Assembly (NCBI GenBank): GCA_021296255.1
Contig: JAGWAU010000051.1
Span: forward strand, 1-63,968
Reading direction: 5' to 3'
Length of the DNA stretch: 63,968 nucleotides
Origin: Alphaproteobacteria bacterium
GTDB lineage: Bacteria > Pseudomonadota > Alphaproteobacteria > UBA2966
The notes beneath the pieces were generated by a model, which was not told where the DNA came from, did not search any database, and saw nothing but the letters and a program-made list of their open reading frames with translations. Below, in pieces: positions 27,416-36,526 of this stretch; position 1 is the first letter of the stretch; each line of letters begins with the position of its first letter. Both the position numbers and the translations under genes were made by a program.

Positions 27416-28768
27416 ATGTTGAGGCATTCGTTTGCCACGGGAATTGGGTTGTTGGCGGCCGTGTTGGCGGTACCCGTCTCGGCCGAGACGCTTGTTGATG
27501 CATTGGTGGCTGCTTACTTGAACAATCCCACCTTGGAAGCCGGTCGCGCGCAGCTTCGCACGGTTGACGAAAATGTGCCTCAGGCACTCTCGGGGTGGCG
27601 GCCTACGGTCGAGATCCACAGCAGTGTCGGCGTTGACCGTAGCGAAAGTGGCAAGCTCGGCGCCGAGACCCTTACGCCATGGTCGGGGGAGCTGTCGGTG
27701 ATTCAGCCGCTCTATCGCGGCGGCCGTACCATGGCCGGAACGCAGCAGGCGGAGAGCGAGGTATTGGCGGAACGGGCGCGTTTGCTGACGGTCGAACAGA
27801 ACGTGCTCCTGTCGACGTCCATCGCGTACATCAATGTGCTCCGCGACGAAGCAGTGGTAGGGCTCAACCGGAGCAACATTCAGGTCCTGGAGCGTCAGCT
27901 GGAAGCGACGCGAGATCGCTTCCAAGTAGGCGAGATTACCCGCACGGATGTCGCGCAAGCCGAAGCCCGGCTCTCTCGTTCAGTGTCAGACCACGTGCAG
28001 GCCGAGGGCAATCTCGTGTCGTCGCGTGCCGCCTACGCTCGGCTTGTGGGCAATGCGCCCGGAACACTGGAGCCGGCACCGCGATTGCTGGATTTGCCGG
28101 AGAACGAGGCGATCGCGATTGACATCGCGATGGAGAACAATCCTTTGCTTCATGCCGCGCGGGCCGGTGAAGAAGCGTCGCGCCATGCGATCGATGTTTC
28201 CCGGGGCCGTCTGCTCCCGGAGGTTCGGTTGAAAGGAGACATCAGTCACCGGGAAGACGTGTCGATCACGGTGGACGAGACGGACGACTACGGAATTTCC
28301 GCGCAGGTCACGATTCCCCTCTATCAAGCTGGTTCCGCGTATTCGGAGATCCGCCAAAGCCGAGAAGTCAATTCACGGCGTCGTATCGAAGTTGAGGAAA
28401 CGCGTCGTGAGGTAGTTGAAGGAGTGACCCAGGCCTGGGAGGCCTTGAATACCGCGCGCGCAGAAATTCAATCGCGGCGGGATGAAGTGCGCGCAGCGGA
28501 GATCGCTCTGGAAGGCGTGCGCCAGGAGTCGATCGTCGGTGCGCGGACAACGCTCGACGTGCTCGACGCCGAGCAAGAACTCCTCGACGCGCGTGTCGCG
28601 TTGGTTGTCGCCGAGCGGGACGAATTTGTCGCTTCGTTCGAGTTGGCCGCAGCGGTCGGAGGTTTGACCGCTGCCAATTTGGAGCTTCCCGTGGAACTGT
28701 ACGACGCCGAAGCGCATTACCGTAATGCGCGGAGTCTGCGATGGGGTCCGGACCGTCCATGGCAATGA
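27416..28768 (+). CDS. tolC: TolC-family outer membrane channel
   Basis: The 450-residue outer membrane factor forms a trimeric exit duct for type I secretion and efflux pumps. A signal peptide covers residues 1-23 (FATGIGLLAAVLAVPVSA then ETLVDAL). Two OEP repeats follow, with coiled-coil stretches (RARLLTVEQNVLLSTSIAYINVLRDEA and its counterpart VTQAWEALNTARAEIQSR) and the ANLELPVELYD ending typical of the TolC group. The ATG at 27416 follows AGGA. Pcm upstream and popZ downstream form the conserved alphaproteobacterial order. Confidence 0.93.
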   Translation: MLRHSFATGIGLLAAVLAVPVSAETLVDALVAAYLNNPTLEAGRAQLRTVDENVPQALSGWRPTVEIHSSVGVDRSESGKLGAETLTPWSGELSVIQPLYRGGRTMAGTQQAESEVLAERARLLTVEQNVLLSTSIAYINVLRDEAVVGLNRSNIQVLERQLEATRDRFQVGEITRTDVAQAEARLSRSVSDHVQAEGNLVSSRAAYARLVGNAPGTLEPAPRLLDLPENEAIAIDIAMENNPLLHAARAGEEASRHAIDVSRGRLLPEVRLKGDISHREDVSITVDETDDYGISAQVTIPLYQAGSAYSEIRQSREVNSRRRIEVEETRREVVEGVTQAWEALNTARAEIQSRRDEVRAAEIALEGVRQESIVGARTTLDVLDAEQELLDARVALVVAERDEFVASFELAAAVGGLTAANLELPVELYDAEAHYRNARSLRWGPDRPWQ

Positions 28769-28786
28769 ACATCGGACTTCCGATGT

Positions 28787-29479
28787 ATGGGGCCTGCGTC
28801 TGTAGAGGGCCGTGCGCTCCCAGCCGATTTCGCCGGGGTCGGCGATAGACCGGGAGATTCAACGCTGAGTGACGCGGAAGACCAGCCAGAACCGACAATG
28901 GAGGAAATCCTCGCGTCGATCCGCCGTATCATTTCGGAGGACGGCGAGGTGGCAGAAGAGGCCGGGGACGAGGTTGACGACGAGGACGTCCTGGTTTTGC
29001 AGGAGCCCGCACCTGAAGCGGAACTCGAGCCGATTCTCGAGCTTTCCCGAGAAGAACACGAAGAGGAGGTCTTCGAGCTCACCGAGGTCCTCGAAGAAGA
29101 GGACGAACCGGAGTTCCTGATTCTCGATGATGTGATCGAGGAAGAGCCCGGGCCCGTATTTGAAACGGAATTCGAATACGAGCCGGAGCCTGAATCTTTC
29201 GCTTCGAGTGCTCCAGCCACGACGGATGCGGAGAGCGAAGGTTTGATCTCGCGTGAAGTCGAGGAGCAAACCACGGCGGACTTTGCGAATTTCACAAGTG
29301 CGGTGTCGAGCGCTCAAGGACTCCAGCTTGGAGCGGCGCACCGGACACTGGAGGACTTGGTTAAAGAACTCCTCCGTCCGATGTTGAAGGATTGGCTCGA
29401 CAACAACCTGCAACCCATCGTTTCGCGGACGGTGGAACGTGAAATCGCGAAACTTGCCGGGCCTGTCGACGAAGATTAG
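28787..29479 (+). CDS. popZ: PopZ-like polar organizing protein (DUF2497)
   Basis: A 230-residue acidic protein. The conserved N-terminal helix reads PTMEEILASIRRIISEDG (about 37-54). A long disordered Glu/Asp/Pro-rich middle follows, and the C-terminal assembly helices read LEDLVKELLRPMLKDWLDNNLQPIVSRTVEREI (about 185-217). PopZ forms a polar condensate that anchors the chromosome origin and cell-cycle factors in Alphaproteobacteria. ATG 28787 gives extra N-terminal residues; a CTG near 28865 may be the true start because homology begins after it. It lies between tolC and valS, its conserved place. Confidence 0.9.
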   Translation: MGPASVEGRALPADFAGVGDRPGDSTLSDAEDQPEPTMEEILASIRRIISEDGEVAEEAGDEVDDEDVLVLQEPAPEAELEPILELSREEHEEEVFELTEVLEEEDEPEFLILDDVIEEEPGPVFETEFEYEPEPESFASSAPATTDAESEGLISREVEEQTTADFANFTSAVSSAQGLQLGAAHRTLEDLVKELLRPMLKDWLDNNLQPIVSRTVEREIAKLAGPVDED

Positions 29480-29591
29480 ATTTCCGCCTGCCGGGGCCTT
29501 AAGGCCTCAATCATACTTGTGATCTGACGCTTGTTCGTCCGGGCCGAAGGGGTTCCGCCGCAAGCGTCGTGTGCGCGAAAGGTGGTAGGCG

Positions 29592-32231
29592 GTGCTGGAG
29601 AAATCATACAGACCGCAGGAGATCGAAGAGAAGCAATACCGGCTTTGGGAAGAGTCGGGTGCCTTCGCGGCGGGCAAGCGGCACAACGCCACCCCTTATA
29701 CGATCGTCATCCCGCCCCCCAACGTCACGGGCAGCCTCCACATGGGGCATGCTCTGAACAACACGTTGCAGGACGTTCTGATCCGTTATGAACGTATGCG
29801 GGGACGGGACGCGTTGTGGCAACCGGGCATGGACCATGCCGGTATCGCGACTCAGATGGTGGTCGAGCGGCAATTGGACGCCGAGGGTGCGAGCCGACAC
29901 GATCTTGGGCGCGAGGCCTTCATCGACCGTGTCTGGGCGTGGAAAGCCGAATCAGGCGGCACGATTGCCAATCAACTGCGCCGGCTGGGTGCCTCGTGCG
30001 ATTGGGAACGCGAGCGCTTCACGATGGACGAGGGCCTGTCGCGGGCGGTGCTGGAGGTGTTCGTCACCCTTTACAAACAGGGGCTAATCTATAAGGACAA
30101 GCGTCTGGTCAACTGGGACCCGAAGCTGCACACGGCGATTTCCGACCTCGAAGTCGAGCAGCGGGAAATTCAAGGGCACCTCTGGCACATACGTTATCCC
30201 ATCGAGGGAGAAGAGGGGCGCGCCATCGTCGTGGCCACAACCCGGCCCGAGACGATGCTCGGCGATACGGCCGTCGCGGTACATCCAGATGATGACCGAT
30301 ACAGGGATCTGATCGGCAGGTACGCCGTGCTGCCTTTGGTGGGACGACTGCTGCGGATCGTCGCGGATGGGCACGCCGACCCGGAACAGGGCTCGGGCGC
30401 GGTCAAGATCACGCCGGCGCACGACTTCAACGACTTCGAAGTGGGCCGAAGGCACGATCTCGAGCTGGTGAACGTCCTCGACGAGGACGCGGTGATCAAC
30501 CACGCTGCGCCGGAGGCTTATCGCGGTCTCGACCGCTATGACGCGCGGGACAAGGTCGTTGCGGATCTGGAAGCGCGGGGTCTTGTCGAGAAGGTGGAGG
30601 AGCATACGCACGTCGTGCCCTATGGGGACCGGTCGGGCGTGGTCATCGAGCCCTGGCTGACCGACCAGTGGTACGTCGATGCGGCGACGCTCGCCAAACC
30701 CGCGATCGAGGCGGTGAGGTCGGGGCGCACCGTCTTCGTCCCGAGACACTGGGAGCGCACCTATTTCGAGTGGATGGAGAACATCCAGCCGTGGTGTGTT
30801 TCACGGCAGCTGTGGTGGGGACACCAGATCCCTGCGTGGTATGGCCCCGATGGTGAGATCTTCGTCGAGCGCACGGAAGAGGAGGCGAGGTCTGCCGCCG
30901 AGGCTCATTACGGCAAGTCCGTCGAGCTGACACGGGACGAAGACGTGCTCGACACGTGGTTCTCGTCCGCGTTGTGGCCCTTCTCCACGCTGGGCTGGCC
31001 CGACGAGACGCCCGAGCTTGAGCGCCATTACCCGACCGACGTTCTGGTCACGGGTTTCGACATCATCTTCTTCTGGGTCGCCCGGATGATGATGATGGGC
31101 CTGCACTTCATGGACGAGGTTCCCTTCCACACGGTTTACATCCACGCGCTCGTGCGCGACGAAAAAGGCCAGAAGATGTCGAAGAGCAAGGGGAACATCA
31201 TGGATCCCTTGGCGGTAGCGGATGGTCCGGGCGCCGATGCCCTGCGCTTCACCCTGGCAGCCATGGCGGCGCAAGGCCGGGACGTCAAGCTGTCACGCAG
31301 CCGCATCGAGGGTTACCGTAATTTCGCCACCAAGCTCTGGAATGCGGCGCGCTTCTGCGAGATGAACGAATGCCGTGACGTGAACGGGTTCGACCCCACG
31401 ACATGCCGCTTGACCGTCAACAAATGGATAGTCGGTGAAGTCGGCCGCCTCAGCCGAAGAGTTGCCGAGGAGATCGAGGCATACCGTTTCAACGAAGCGG
31501 CGGGCGCCGCCTATCGCGGAACGTGGGGAACCTTTTGCGACTGGTATCTCGAACTCATCAAGTCCGAGCTGCAAAACGGGACCGCAGAAGCGAAGGCGGA
31601 GACGCGCGTCGTGGCGGGGTGGGCCCTGGACCGTATCCTGCAGTTGCTCCATCCGTTCATGCCCTTCGTGACCGAGGAGCTGTGGCAGCAAACGGGTAAG
31701 CGTGAGGCCATGCTCATCGAATCCGCGTGGCCGGAACTTTCGGAAGACCTCGTCGATCTCTCGGCGGATGCCGAGATGGATTGGGTCATTCGTCTGATCA
31801 GCGAGGTTCGTGCCGTACGTGCGGAAATGAACGTGCCGGCGAAGGCGCAAATCGGGCTGTGGCTGAACGGGGCTGGGGAAGAGAACCTGCGGCGCCTTAA
31901 AGACCACGCGGAAGCGATCATTCGTCTCGCGAGACTCGAAGGGATCCTGGAGGGTGGTCGGGAAGTTCCGACCGGCGCGGTGCAGATCGTTTTGGACGAT
32001 GCCACCATCGTGCTGCCGCTCTCGGAAATCATCGATATCGCTCGGGAAAGGGAACGCTTGTCCCGGGAGCTCGACAAAGCGCGTGGGGAGATCGCCAAAC
32101 TCGACATGAAACTCAGCAACAGGGGATTTCTGGCGAAGGCACCCGAACACGTGGTCGAGGAACAGCACGAGCGCAAGCGCGATGCGGAATCCGCCGAGTT
32201 GCGGCTCGCCGCCGCGTTGGCGCGCCTGTAG
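29592..32231 (+). CDS. valS: Valyl-tRNA synthetase
   Basis: The 879-residue class I synthetase charges tRNA-Val in the cytosol. The HIGH motif is HMGH at 50-53 in [14 protein letters not shown] and the KMSKS motif is at 528-532 in QKMSKSKGN. The editing domain lies between ([19 protein letters not shown]), and the C-terminal coiled coil ([28 protein letters not shown] region) is present, as in true ValS. GTG 29592 is the start. It follows popZ by about 110 bases. Confidence 0.97.
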   Translation: MLEKSYRPQEIEEKQYRLWEESGAFAAGKRHNATPYTIVIPPPNVTGSLHMGHALNNTLQDVLIRYERMRGRDALWQPGMDHAGIATQMVVERQLDAEGASRHDLGREAFIDRVWAWKAESGGTIANQLRRLGASCDWERERFTMDEGLSRAVLEVFVTLYKQGLIYKDKRLVNWDPKLHTAISDLEVEQREIQGHLWHIRYPIEGEEGRAIVVATTRPETMLGDTAVAVHPDDDRYRDLIGRYAVLPLVGRLLRIVADGHADPEQGSGAVKITPAHDFNDFEVGRRHDLELVNVLDEDAVINHAAPEAYRGLDRYDARDKVVADLEARGLVEKVEEHTHVVPYGDRSGVVIEPWLTDQWYVDAATLAKPAIEAVRSGRTVFVPRHWERTYFEWMENIQPWCVSRQLWWGHQIPAWYGPDGEIFVERTEEEARSAAEAHYGKSVELTRDEDVLDTWFSSALWPFSTLGWPDETPELERHYPTDVLVTGFDIIFFWVARMMMMGLHFMDEVPFHTVYIHALVRDEKGQKMSKSKGNIMDPLAVADGPGADALRFTLAAMAAQGRDVKLSRSRIEGYRNFATKLWNAARFCEMNECRDVNGFDPTTCRLTVNKWIVGEVGRLSRRVAEEIEAYRFNEAAGAAYRGTWGTFCDWYLELIKSELQNGTAEAKAETRVVAGWALDRILQLLHPFMPFVTEELWQQTGKREAMLIESAWPELSEDLVDLSADAEMDWVIRLISEVRAVRAEMNVPAKAQIGLWLNGAGEENLRRLKDHAEAIIRLARLEGILEGGREVPTGAVQIVLDDATIVLPLSEIIDIARERERLSRELDKARGEIAKLDMKLSNRGFLAKAPEHVVEEQHERKRDAESAELRLAAALARL

Positions 32232-32384
32232 ACGGGGTTCCGATCCACGTCCCGACCATTCTTCCCCCGTTCGGCTCGGGGCGGCACCTCTCCCCGCCCT
32301 CTCCCGATGGAAGGGGGTCCACGAAGCGAACGTGATCCGAAGGTTATCTCTTGCTTTGGGAAAGGGACAGGGCGCGGGCCACCG

Positions 32385-33308
32385 ATGAGATTCCGCCACC
32401 TCCTGCTCGCGGTCCTGGTCGCGTTTTCTGCCGGCATCACCTATGCCATCGTGAAGATCGGTGTCGCTCACTTCCCTCCGGTTCTCTTTGGGGCAGTTCG
32501 CTATATGCTGGTCGGAGTGTGCCTCGCCGCCTGGTGGTGGGTGCCCGAGGGTCGCCGCCGGCCTGTGATCGGCATCGCCGTCAGCATGACCGCGCAATAC
32601 ATCTTGATGTTCTCGTCACTGTCCAAATCCGGGGACGCTTCATCCATGGCTTTGGTGCATCAGCTTTACGTCGCCTTCGCCACCATCATCGCAGCGGTGG
32701 TCTACCGGGAAGCGGTGGGTGCGCGACGCTGGATCGGCATGGCCGTGTCGTTCTCCGGCGTCATCGTGATCGGCTTCGAGCCCAACGTGTTTCATCACCT
32801 CGATGCGTTTTTTCTGGCCATCGCGGCGGCGTTCGCCGGCGGTTTGTGCGTGGTGCAGGCGCGGCGCACCGCAGGGATCTCGGTGCTGTCGCGACAATTC
32901 TGGGTGTGCCTCTATGGCGTCTTGCCGATGTTCCTCCTCACCATGGCGACGGAGGAGGGTCAGATCGACGCGCTTCTCAACCCGACTTGGCCGGCGGTGC
33001 TGTCGGTAGTATTCGCCGGTTTGTTCGGGGCCGTTCTGGCCCAGGCGGGACGCTATTACCTCGTGCAGCGTTATCCCGTCAGCATGGTTGCGCCGCTCAT
33101 GCTGTTGACACCCGTCTTCGCCGTGCTGGGCGGAGTGGTCCTGCTGGGCGACGTCATCACGTGGCGGCTCTTGCTGGGGGGAATCCTGGTCATATCCGGT
33201 TTGGGCGTGATCGTACTGGTACCGGCGGGCCGCGTCGCAGCCTCCACGACGGTTGGGGAATCGGTGCCGGGCGGACAAACGACGACAAACGACAAACGTG
33301 AGATCTGA
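32385..33308 (+). CDS. EamA/DMT superfamily transporter
   Basis: A 307-residue inner membrane protein with about ten hydrophobic segments in two EamA repeats; the first opens LLLAVLVAFSAGITYAIVKIGVAHFPP, the second AFFLAIAAAFAGGLCVVQAR. Such drug/metabolite transporters usually export amino acids or other small metabolites. ATG 32385 was chosen from the start of the first helix; longer upstream frames lack homology. No paired regulator lies nearby. Confidence 0.88.
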   Translation: MRFRHLLLAVLVAFSAGITYAIVKIGVAHFPPVLFGAVRYMLVGVCLAAWWWVPEGRRRPVIGIAVSMTAQYILMFSSLSKSGDASSMALVHQLYVAFATIIAAVVYREAVGARRWIGMAVSFSGVIVIGFEPNVFHHLDAFFLAIAAAFAGGLCVVQARRTAGISVLSRQFWVCLYGVLPMFLLTMATEEGQIDALLNPTWPAVLSVVFAGLFGAVLAQAGRYYLVQRYPVSMVAPLMLLTPVFAVLGGVVLLGDVITWRLLLGGILVISGLGVIVLVPAGRVAASTTVGESVPGGQTTTNDKREI

Positions 33309-33364
33309 CACTGATTCCGAAACCGCCATAGACTGAGCCCAGGTACATCAACTCTCCATTCTGG

Positions 33365-33667
33365 ATGGCGGCGATGGCGAACCACGGGAACGGATTTGAT
33401 GTCGTTGTGGTCGGCTGTGGGGTCGCGGGACTGTCGGCGGCGGTATCGGCCCGCGAACAGGGGGCCTCGGTGGCGCTTTCGGAACGGGCAACCCATGAGG
33501 AGCAAGGTGGCGGCACGCGTTATACCGAGGGTTTCCTGCGCCTGAAGCGAACTTCGGCTATCTTGCCGAGTTACGTTTGTCCGCGCCCTGCCCAGTTGTC
33601 GGGCCATGGCTTCGGAGAGGTGGAATTGGGAGGGAGTCATGAAGGAATCGGTCGCGTTCTACAGTGA
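33365..33667 (+). pseudogene. Truncated FAD-binding oxidoreductase N-terminus
   Basis: About 65 residues keep the start of a flavoprotein, FDVVVVGCGVAGLSAAVSA with GGGTRYTEGFLRLK, closely resembling the complete FAD oxidoreductase at 13106-11643 (FDVVVVGHGVAGMCAAL, GGNTRWTEAFWRMK). After about base 33560 the similarity ends and a short unrelated tail runs to a stop, overlapping the next gene's start. The catalytic and C-terminal parts are missing, so it cannot work. It is the leftover of a deletion. Confidence 0.75.
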
Positions 33668-34514
33668 GGGGATGAAACTCGCCGGCGACATCTATGTACC
33701 CGATGATCCGTATGACGGCCTGCGTCCCGGTGTCGTCCTGTGTGGAGGGTACACCGGCGTGAAAGAAGTCTACGCGCCGGACTTCGCGGCCCGACTGGCC
33801 GATGCGGGATATGTCTGCATGGCGTTCGACTACAAGGGGTGGGGTGGAAGCGACGGCCCCGCAAACCGCCTGGATCCTTACGGACGCGTGTGGGACTCGT
33901 TTGCGGCGGCAACCGTGCTCAGTGAGCGCGACGACGTCGATGCGGAGCGGGTTGGCGTGCTCGGCTGGAGCTACGGGGGCGCCACGGCGATCTGGCTTGC
34001 GGCGACTGATCCGCGCATTCGCTGCGTCGCCGTCGTCGTGACGATCGGCAATGGACGGCGTTGGATGGAGGGCGTGCGGTCCGAGGAGGAAGTCGCCGCG
34101 CTACGCGAGCGCGCCGCCAAAGATCGCCTCGCCCGCGTGCAAACGGGTGAATCCGAAGCGGCGCCGCCTCCGACGGTTCTTTACATGAGCGCGCGTGAGA
34201 AAGAGCTCTGGGCCGCTGCCCGCGCGGGCAGTGCCGTCGTGCCGGCACCGGTGCCCCTTGAATTCATCGACGAGACCATGGTGTTCCACCCTGAGTGGGT
34301 TGTCGACAAGATCGCACCACGGCCGCTGTTGCTGATCGCAACGGAGAAAGACGGCGTGACGCCGCCCGAAGAGAGCCGGTCGCTCTACGAACTCGCCGGA
34401 GATCCTAAGAAGCTCGTGATGATTCCGGAATGCGGACACTTCGAGATTTACTTTGGGGAACCGTTCGATCAGGCGTGTACTGAAACGGTTGCTTGGTTCG
34501 ACTCGCATCTCTGA
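33639..34514 (+). CDS. Alpha/beta hydrolase (X-Pro peptidase/dienelactone hydrolase-like)
   Basis: A 291-residue alpha/beta hydrolase. The oxyanion region is LCGGYTGVKEVYAPDFAARLADAGYVCMAFDYKGWGGSDG, the nucleophile elbow is GWSYGG (Ser near 119), an acid candidate is the Asp in ATEKDGVTPPEE, and the catalytic His is in PECGHFEIYF. ATG 33639 follows GGGAGGGAG. The layout matches hydrolases annotated as S15-like or YcjY-like, acting on ester or amide bonds of small molecules. Substrate unknown; nearby genes for CoA-transferase and reductase suggest a catabolic role. Confidence 0.85.
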   Translation: MKESVAFYSEGMKLAGDIYVPDDPYDGLRPGVVLCGGYTGVKEVYAPDFAARLADAGYVCMAFDYKGWGGSDGPANRLDPYGRVWDSFAAATVLSERDDVDAERVGVLGWSYGGATAIWLAATDPRIRCVAVVVTIGNGRRWMEGVRSEEEVAALRERAAKDRLARVQTGESEAAPPPTVLYMSAREKELWAAARAGSAVVPAPVPLEFIDETMVFHPEWVVDKIAPRPLLLIATEKDGVTPPEESRSLYELAGDPKKLVMIPECGHFEIYFGEPFDQACTETVAWFDSHL

Positions 34515-34583
34515 CGTGGAGTCGACCTTCACCTCGTTTGTGACACTCGTCACGATTTTTTGCGGAACCGTAATAAAAAGTTC

Positions 34584-34612
34584 TTGTTACAGTTTTGATA
34601 ACCATTTATTAA
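34584..34612 (+). promoter_or_regulatory. Promoter overlapped by a CtrA-like box
   Basis: TTGTTA (34584-34589) and TATTAA (34607-34612) are 17 bases apart in a markedly A/T-rich stretch. Overlapping the -10, ATAA-N7-TTAAC (34598-34613) differs by one base from the CtrA consensus TTAA-N7-TTAA(C). It lies about 70 bases before the 66-residue gene at 34679. Confidence 0.5.
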
Positions 34613-34678
34613 CACCGCCCGTAAGACGTTGATCGTATTTGGGAAACTGAACACTTGGTTTTATAGGGAACTGCTTCC

Positions 34679-34879
34679 ATGACTCAGTTACAGAAGGTCA
34701 CGCCTCCCCCGGTGTCGACGGTGAATAACAAGGTTCACGAAGACGGTTATCACTGGCCTATCAATGAAATCGTCATGGAATCTCATGTGATGGGCGGCGA
34801 GAGTGATGCCGATATCGCGCGCACGTACCATGTCATGCGGGAGGAGGTAACCGCGCTTCGTCGGATCTACGGCCTCTAG
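34679..34879 (+). CDS. Small conserved-looking protein, possible HTH
   Basis: A 66-residue protein starting MTQLQKVTPPPVSTVNN, with ATG 34679 after TAGGGA and the clear promoter above. The C-terminal half, ESHVMGGESDADIARTYHVMREEVTALRRIYGL, could form a helix-turn-helix: DADIARTYHV resembles a first helix and turn. No family recognised. Its promoter with a CtrA-like box and its low-GC leader support real expression, possibly cell-cycle linked. Confidence 0.6.
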   Translation: MTQLQKVTPPPVSTVNNKVHEDGYHWPINEIVMESHVMGGESDADIARTYHVMREEVTALRRIYGL

Positions 34880-35190
34880 GACGGCGCGGAGGGCCGCGGA
34901 TGCGAGGCTGCCGGACAATCTCCTAGCCATCAGCGGGTCTGTTTCCGAAACGGGGTTGGTCGCCGTCGTGGTTACTTGGTGGGTCCGCGCGCGGCGTTTT
35001 CGGCTCACAGTTACTTCGATGCGCAGTGGACACTTGTTCCCGCGAAGTCGAAGGTGAAGAGAGTGTGGCGAAACGTGCTGCGCGGGTCCTGTTGTGGGAA
35101 CCGGGACCGCCGGACGTACTTCAAAAATCACCGCGCTTCCCCTACGCTCTGTTTGGGAAACGAACCAGCCCATCATGGGGAGGATGAAGG
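34880..35190. other. Non-coding stretch before the NTF2-like gene
   Basis: About 310 bases in which no gene is supported. Short frames on both strands have no recognisable domain. The right end has GGGGAGGATGAAGG before the next start codon region. Confidence 0.4.
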
Positions 35191-35592
35191 ATGAGTTCAG
35201 CCTATGCGGAAATCGCCGAAGCCTTGGAGAATTACTTCTCTGGCTTCTACGAAGGTGATGTCGAGACGTTGGAGAAGATATTTCATCCGAGCGCTCATCT
35301 TTATGCTGCGACGGAAGGTCCGCTCACCGATCGCGATATGGAACAGGTCTATGAAGGTGTCCGAAGCCGGCAATCGTCGGCGTCCCGCGGTTTCGAGCGG
35401 TTCGACAGGATATTGTCGATCGACCAGTCCGGCCCCGAGGCTGCCATTGCCAAGGTGCAGATTGCACTCGGTGATCAGCTCTATACCGATTTCTTGAACC
35501 TGCTGAAGCTAAACGGGCGCTGGCAGATCATTTCCAAGGTCTATACGGGCGAACCGAGACCCGCTGCTGCCCGGCAAGAAGCCGCGGAGTAG
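35191..35592 (+). CDS. NTF2-like (SnoaL/lumazine-binding type) protein
   Basis: A 133-residue cone-shaped alpha+beta protein of the NTF2-like superfamily. The first helix AEIAEALENYFSGFYEGDVETLEKIFHPSAHLYA, the mid-region helix DMEQVYEGVRSRQ and the final strands ALGDQLYTDFLNLLKLNGRWQIISKVYTGEP are typical of the putative lumazine-binding subfamily. Members act as small-molecule enzymes or binding proteins; no catalytic residues can be assigned. It precedes an alpha/beta hydrolase by 90 bases. Confidence 0.85.
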   Translation: MSSAYAEIAEALENYFSGFYEGDVETLEKIFHPSAHLYAATEGPLTDRDMEQVYEGVRSRQSSASRGFERFDRILSIDQSGPEAAIAKVQIALGDQLYTDFLNLLKLNGRWQIISKVYTGEPRPAAARQEAAE

Positions 35593-35681
35593 GTTCGGAA
35601 TCAGGCGCCTCCGGGGCGCCCCTCATCGCTTCATGGCATGACTGGGGCGGTTGCTGGTTTTACGATCTGATGGGGAGAGGC

Positions 35682-36437
35682 ATGTCCATGCTGCATTACC
35701 GGCGATTCGGCTCGGGCAAGACTGTCGTTCTGCAACACGGTTTTGTCGGAAGTGGGGAGATCTTCGCGCCTCTCAGTGCGCAACTCGCTCCGAATTTCGA
35801 CGTGATCGCCCCCGATCTTCCCGGTTTGGGTGGGAGCGCCGACATTCCGGCCCCCGACGACGTCGGCGAACTCGCGAAGATGCTGGTGGAAACCCTCACC
35901 GAACTGGACGTAGACCGGTTCTCCATCCTTGGTCATTCCTTGGGCTCGGAGACCGCGCTTCATCTCGCCATGGATTTTCCCGAACGTGTCGAAAAGCTGA
36001 TTCTCTACGGCGGTTGTCCGGCGGATCTTCCAGAACGCTACGAGTCCTACGAGGAGTCGATCCGACGGATCGACAAAGACGGTATCGTGCCCACGGCAGC
36101 TCGCATCGCCACGACGTGGACCAATGCGGGCGCCCGGCACCCGCTCTATGAGTTCATGAGGAGTTGCGGCGTGAACTCCGATCAGGAGGGCGCGAAGCGA
36201 CTGGTGCGTGCGATGGCAAGCTTCGACGTCCGCGAGCGTTTGGGCGAGGTACAGGCCAAGACGTTGATCATCTGCGGTGACATGGATCGGACGACCCACC
36301 CGCGCCACTCCATCGAGATGTGGGAGAACATCCGGAATGCTCAGCTCTGCATCCTGCCGAACAGTGCCCATGCAGCGCACGCGGAGGTACCTGGGATCTT
36401 CAATCAGATCGTGTTGCGCTTCCTCATGGAGGACTGA
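35682..36437 (+). CDS. Alpha/beta hydrolase
   Basis: A 251-residue hydrolase of the epoxide hydrolase/lactonase-like type. HGFVGSGEIF is the oxyanion loop, the nucleophile is Ser in GHSLGSETAL (near residue 87), the acid candidate is Asp in ICGDMDRTTHP, and the catalytic His lies in NSAHAAHAEVP. ATG 35682 with GGGAGAGG upstream was preferred to GTG/ATG forms a few codons earlier. It is followed by a CoA-transferase gene 89 bases on, consistent with release of an acid that is then activated. Substrate unknown. Confidence 0.87.
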   Translation: MSMLHYRRFGSGKTVVLQHGFVGSGEIFAPLSAQLAPNFDVIAPDLPGLGGSADIPAPDDVGELAKMLVETLTELDVDRFSILGHSLGSETALHLAMDFPERVEKLILYGGCPADLPERYESYEESIRRIDKDGIVPTAARIATTWTNAGARHPLYEFMRSCGVNSDQEGAKRLVRAMASFDVRERLGEVQAKTLIICGDMDRTTHPRHSIEMWENIRNAQLCILPNSAHAAHAEVPGIFNQIVLRFLMED

Positions 36438-36526
36438 GCAGATCGGCAATAATGCCCACGCGCGGATACCGCGTTATTTGTCAAAGATGGAAGCGTCCAC
36501 CTTGCAAGCCATTGGATTTGGAGACG

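Noticed and set aside
29493-29504. GGCCTTAAGGCC palindrome after popZ as terminator
   Set aside because: It has no loop and no T run, so it is a poor terminator.
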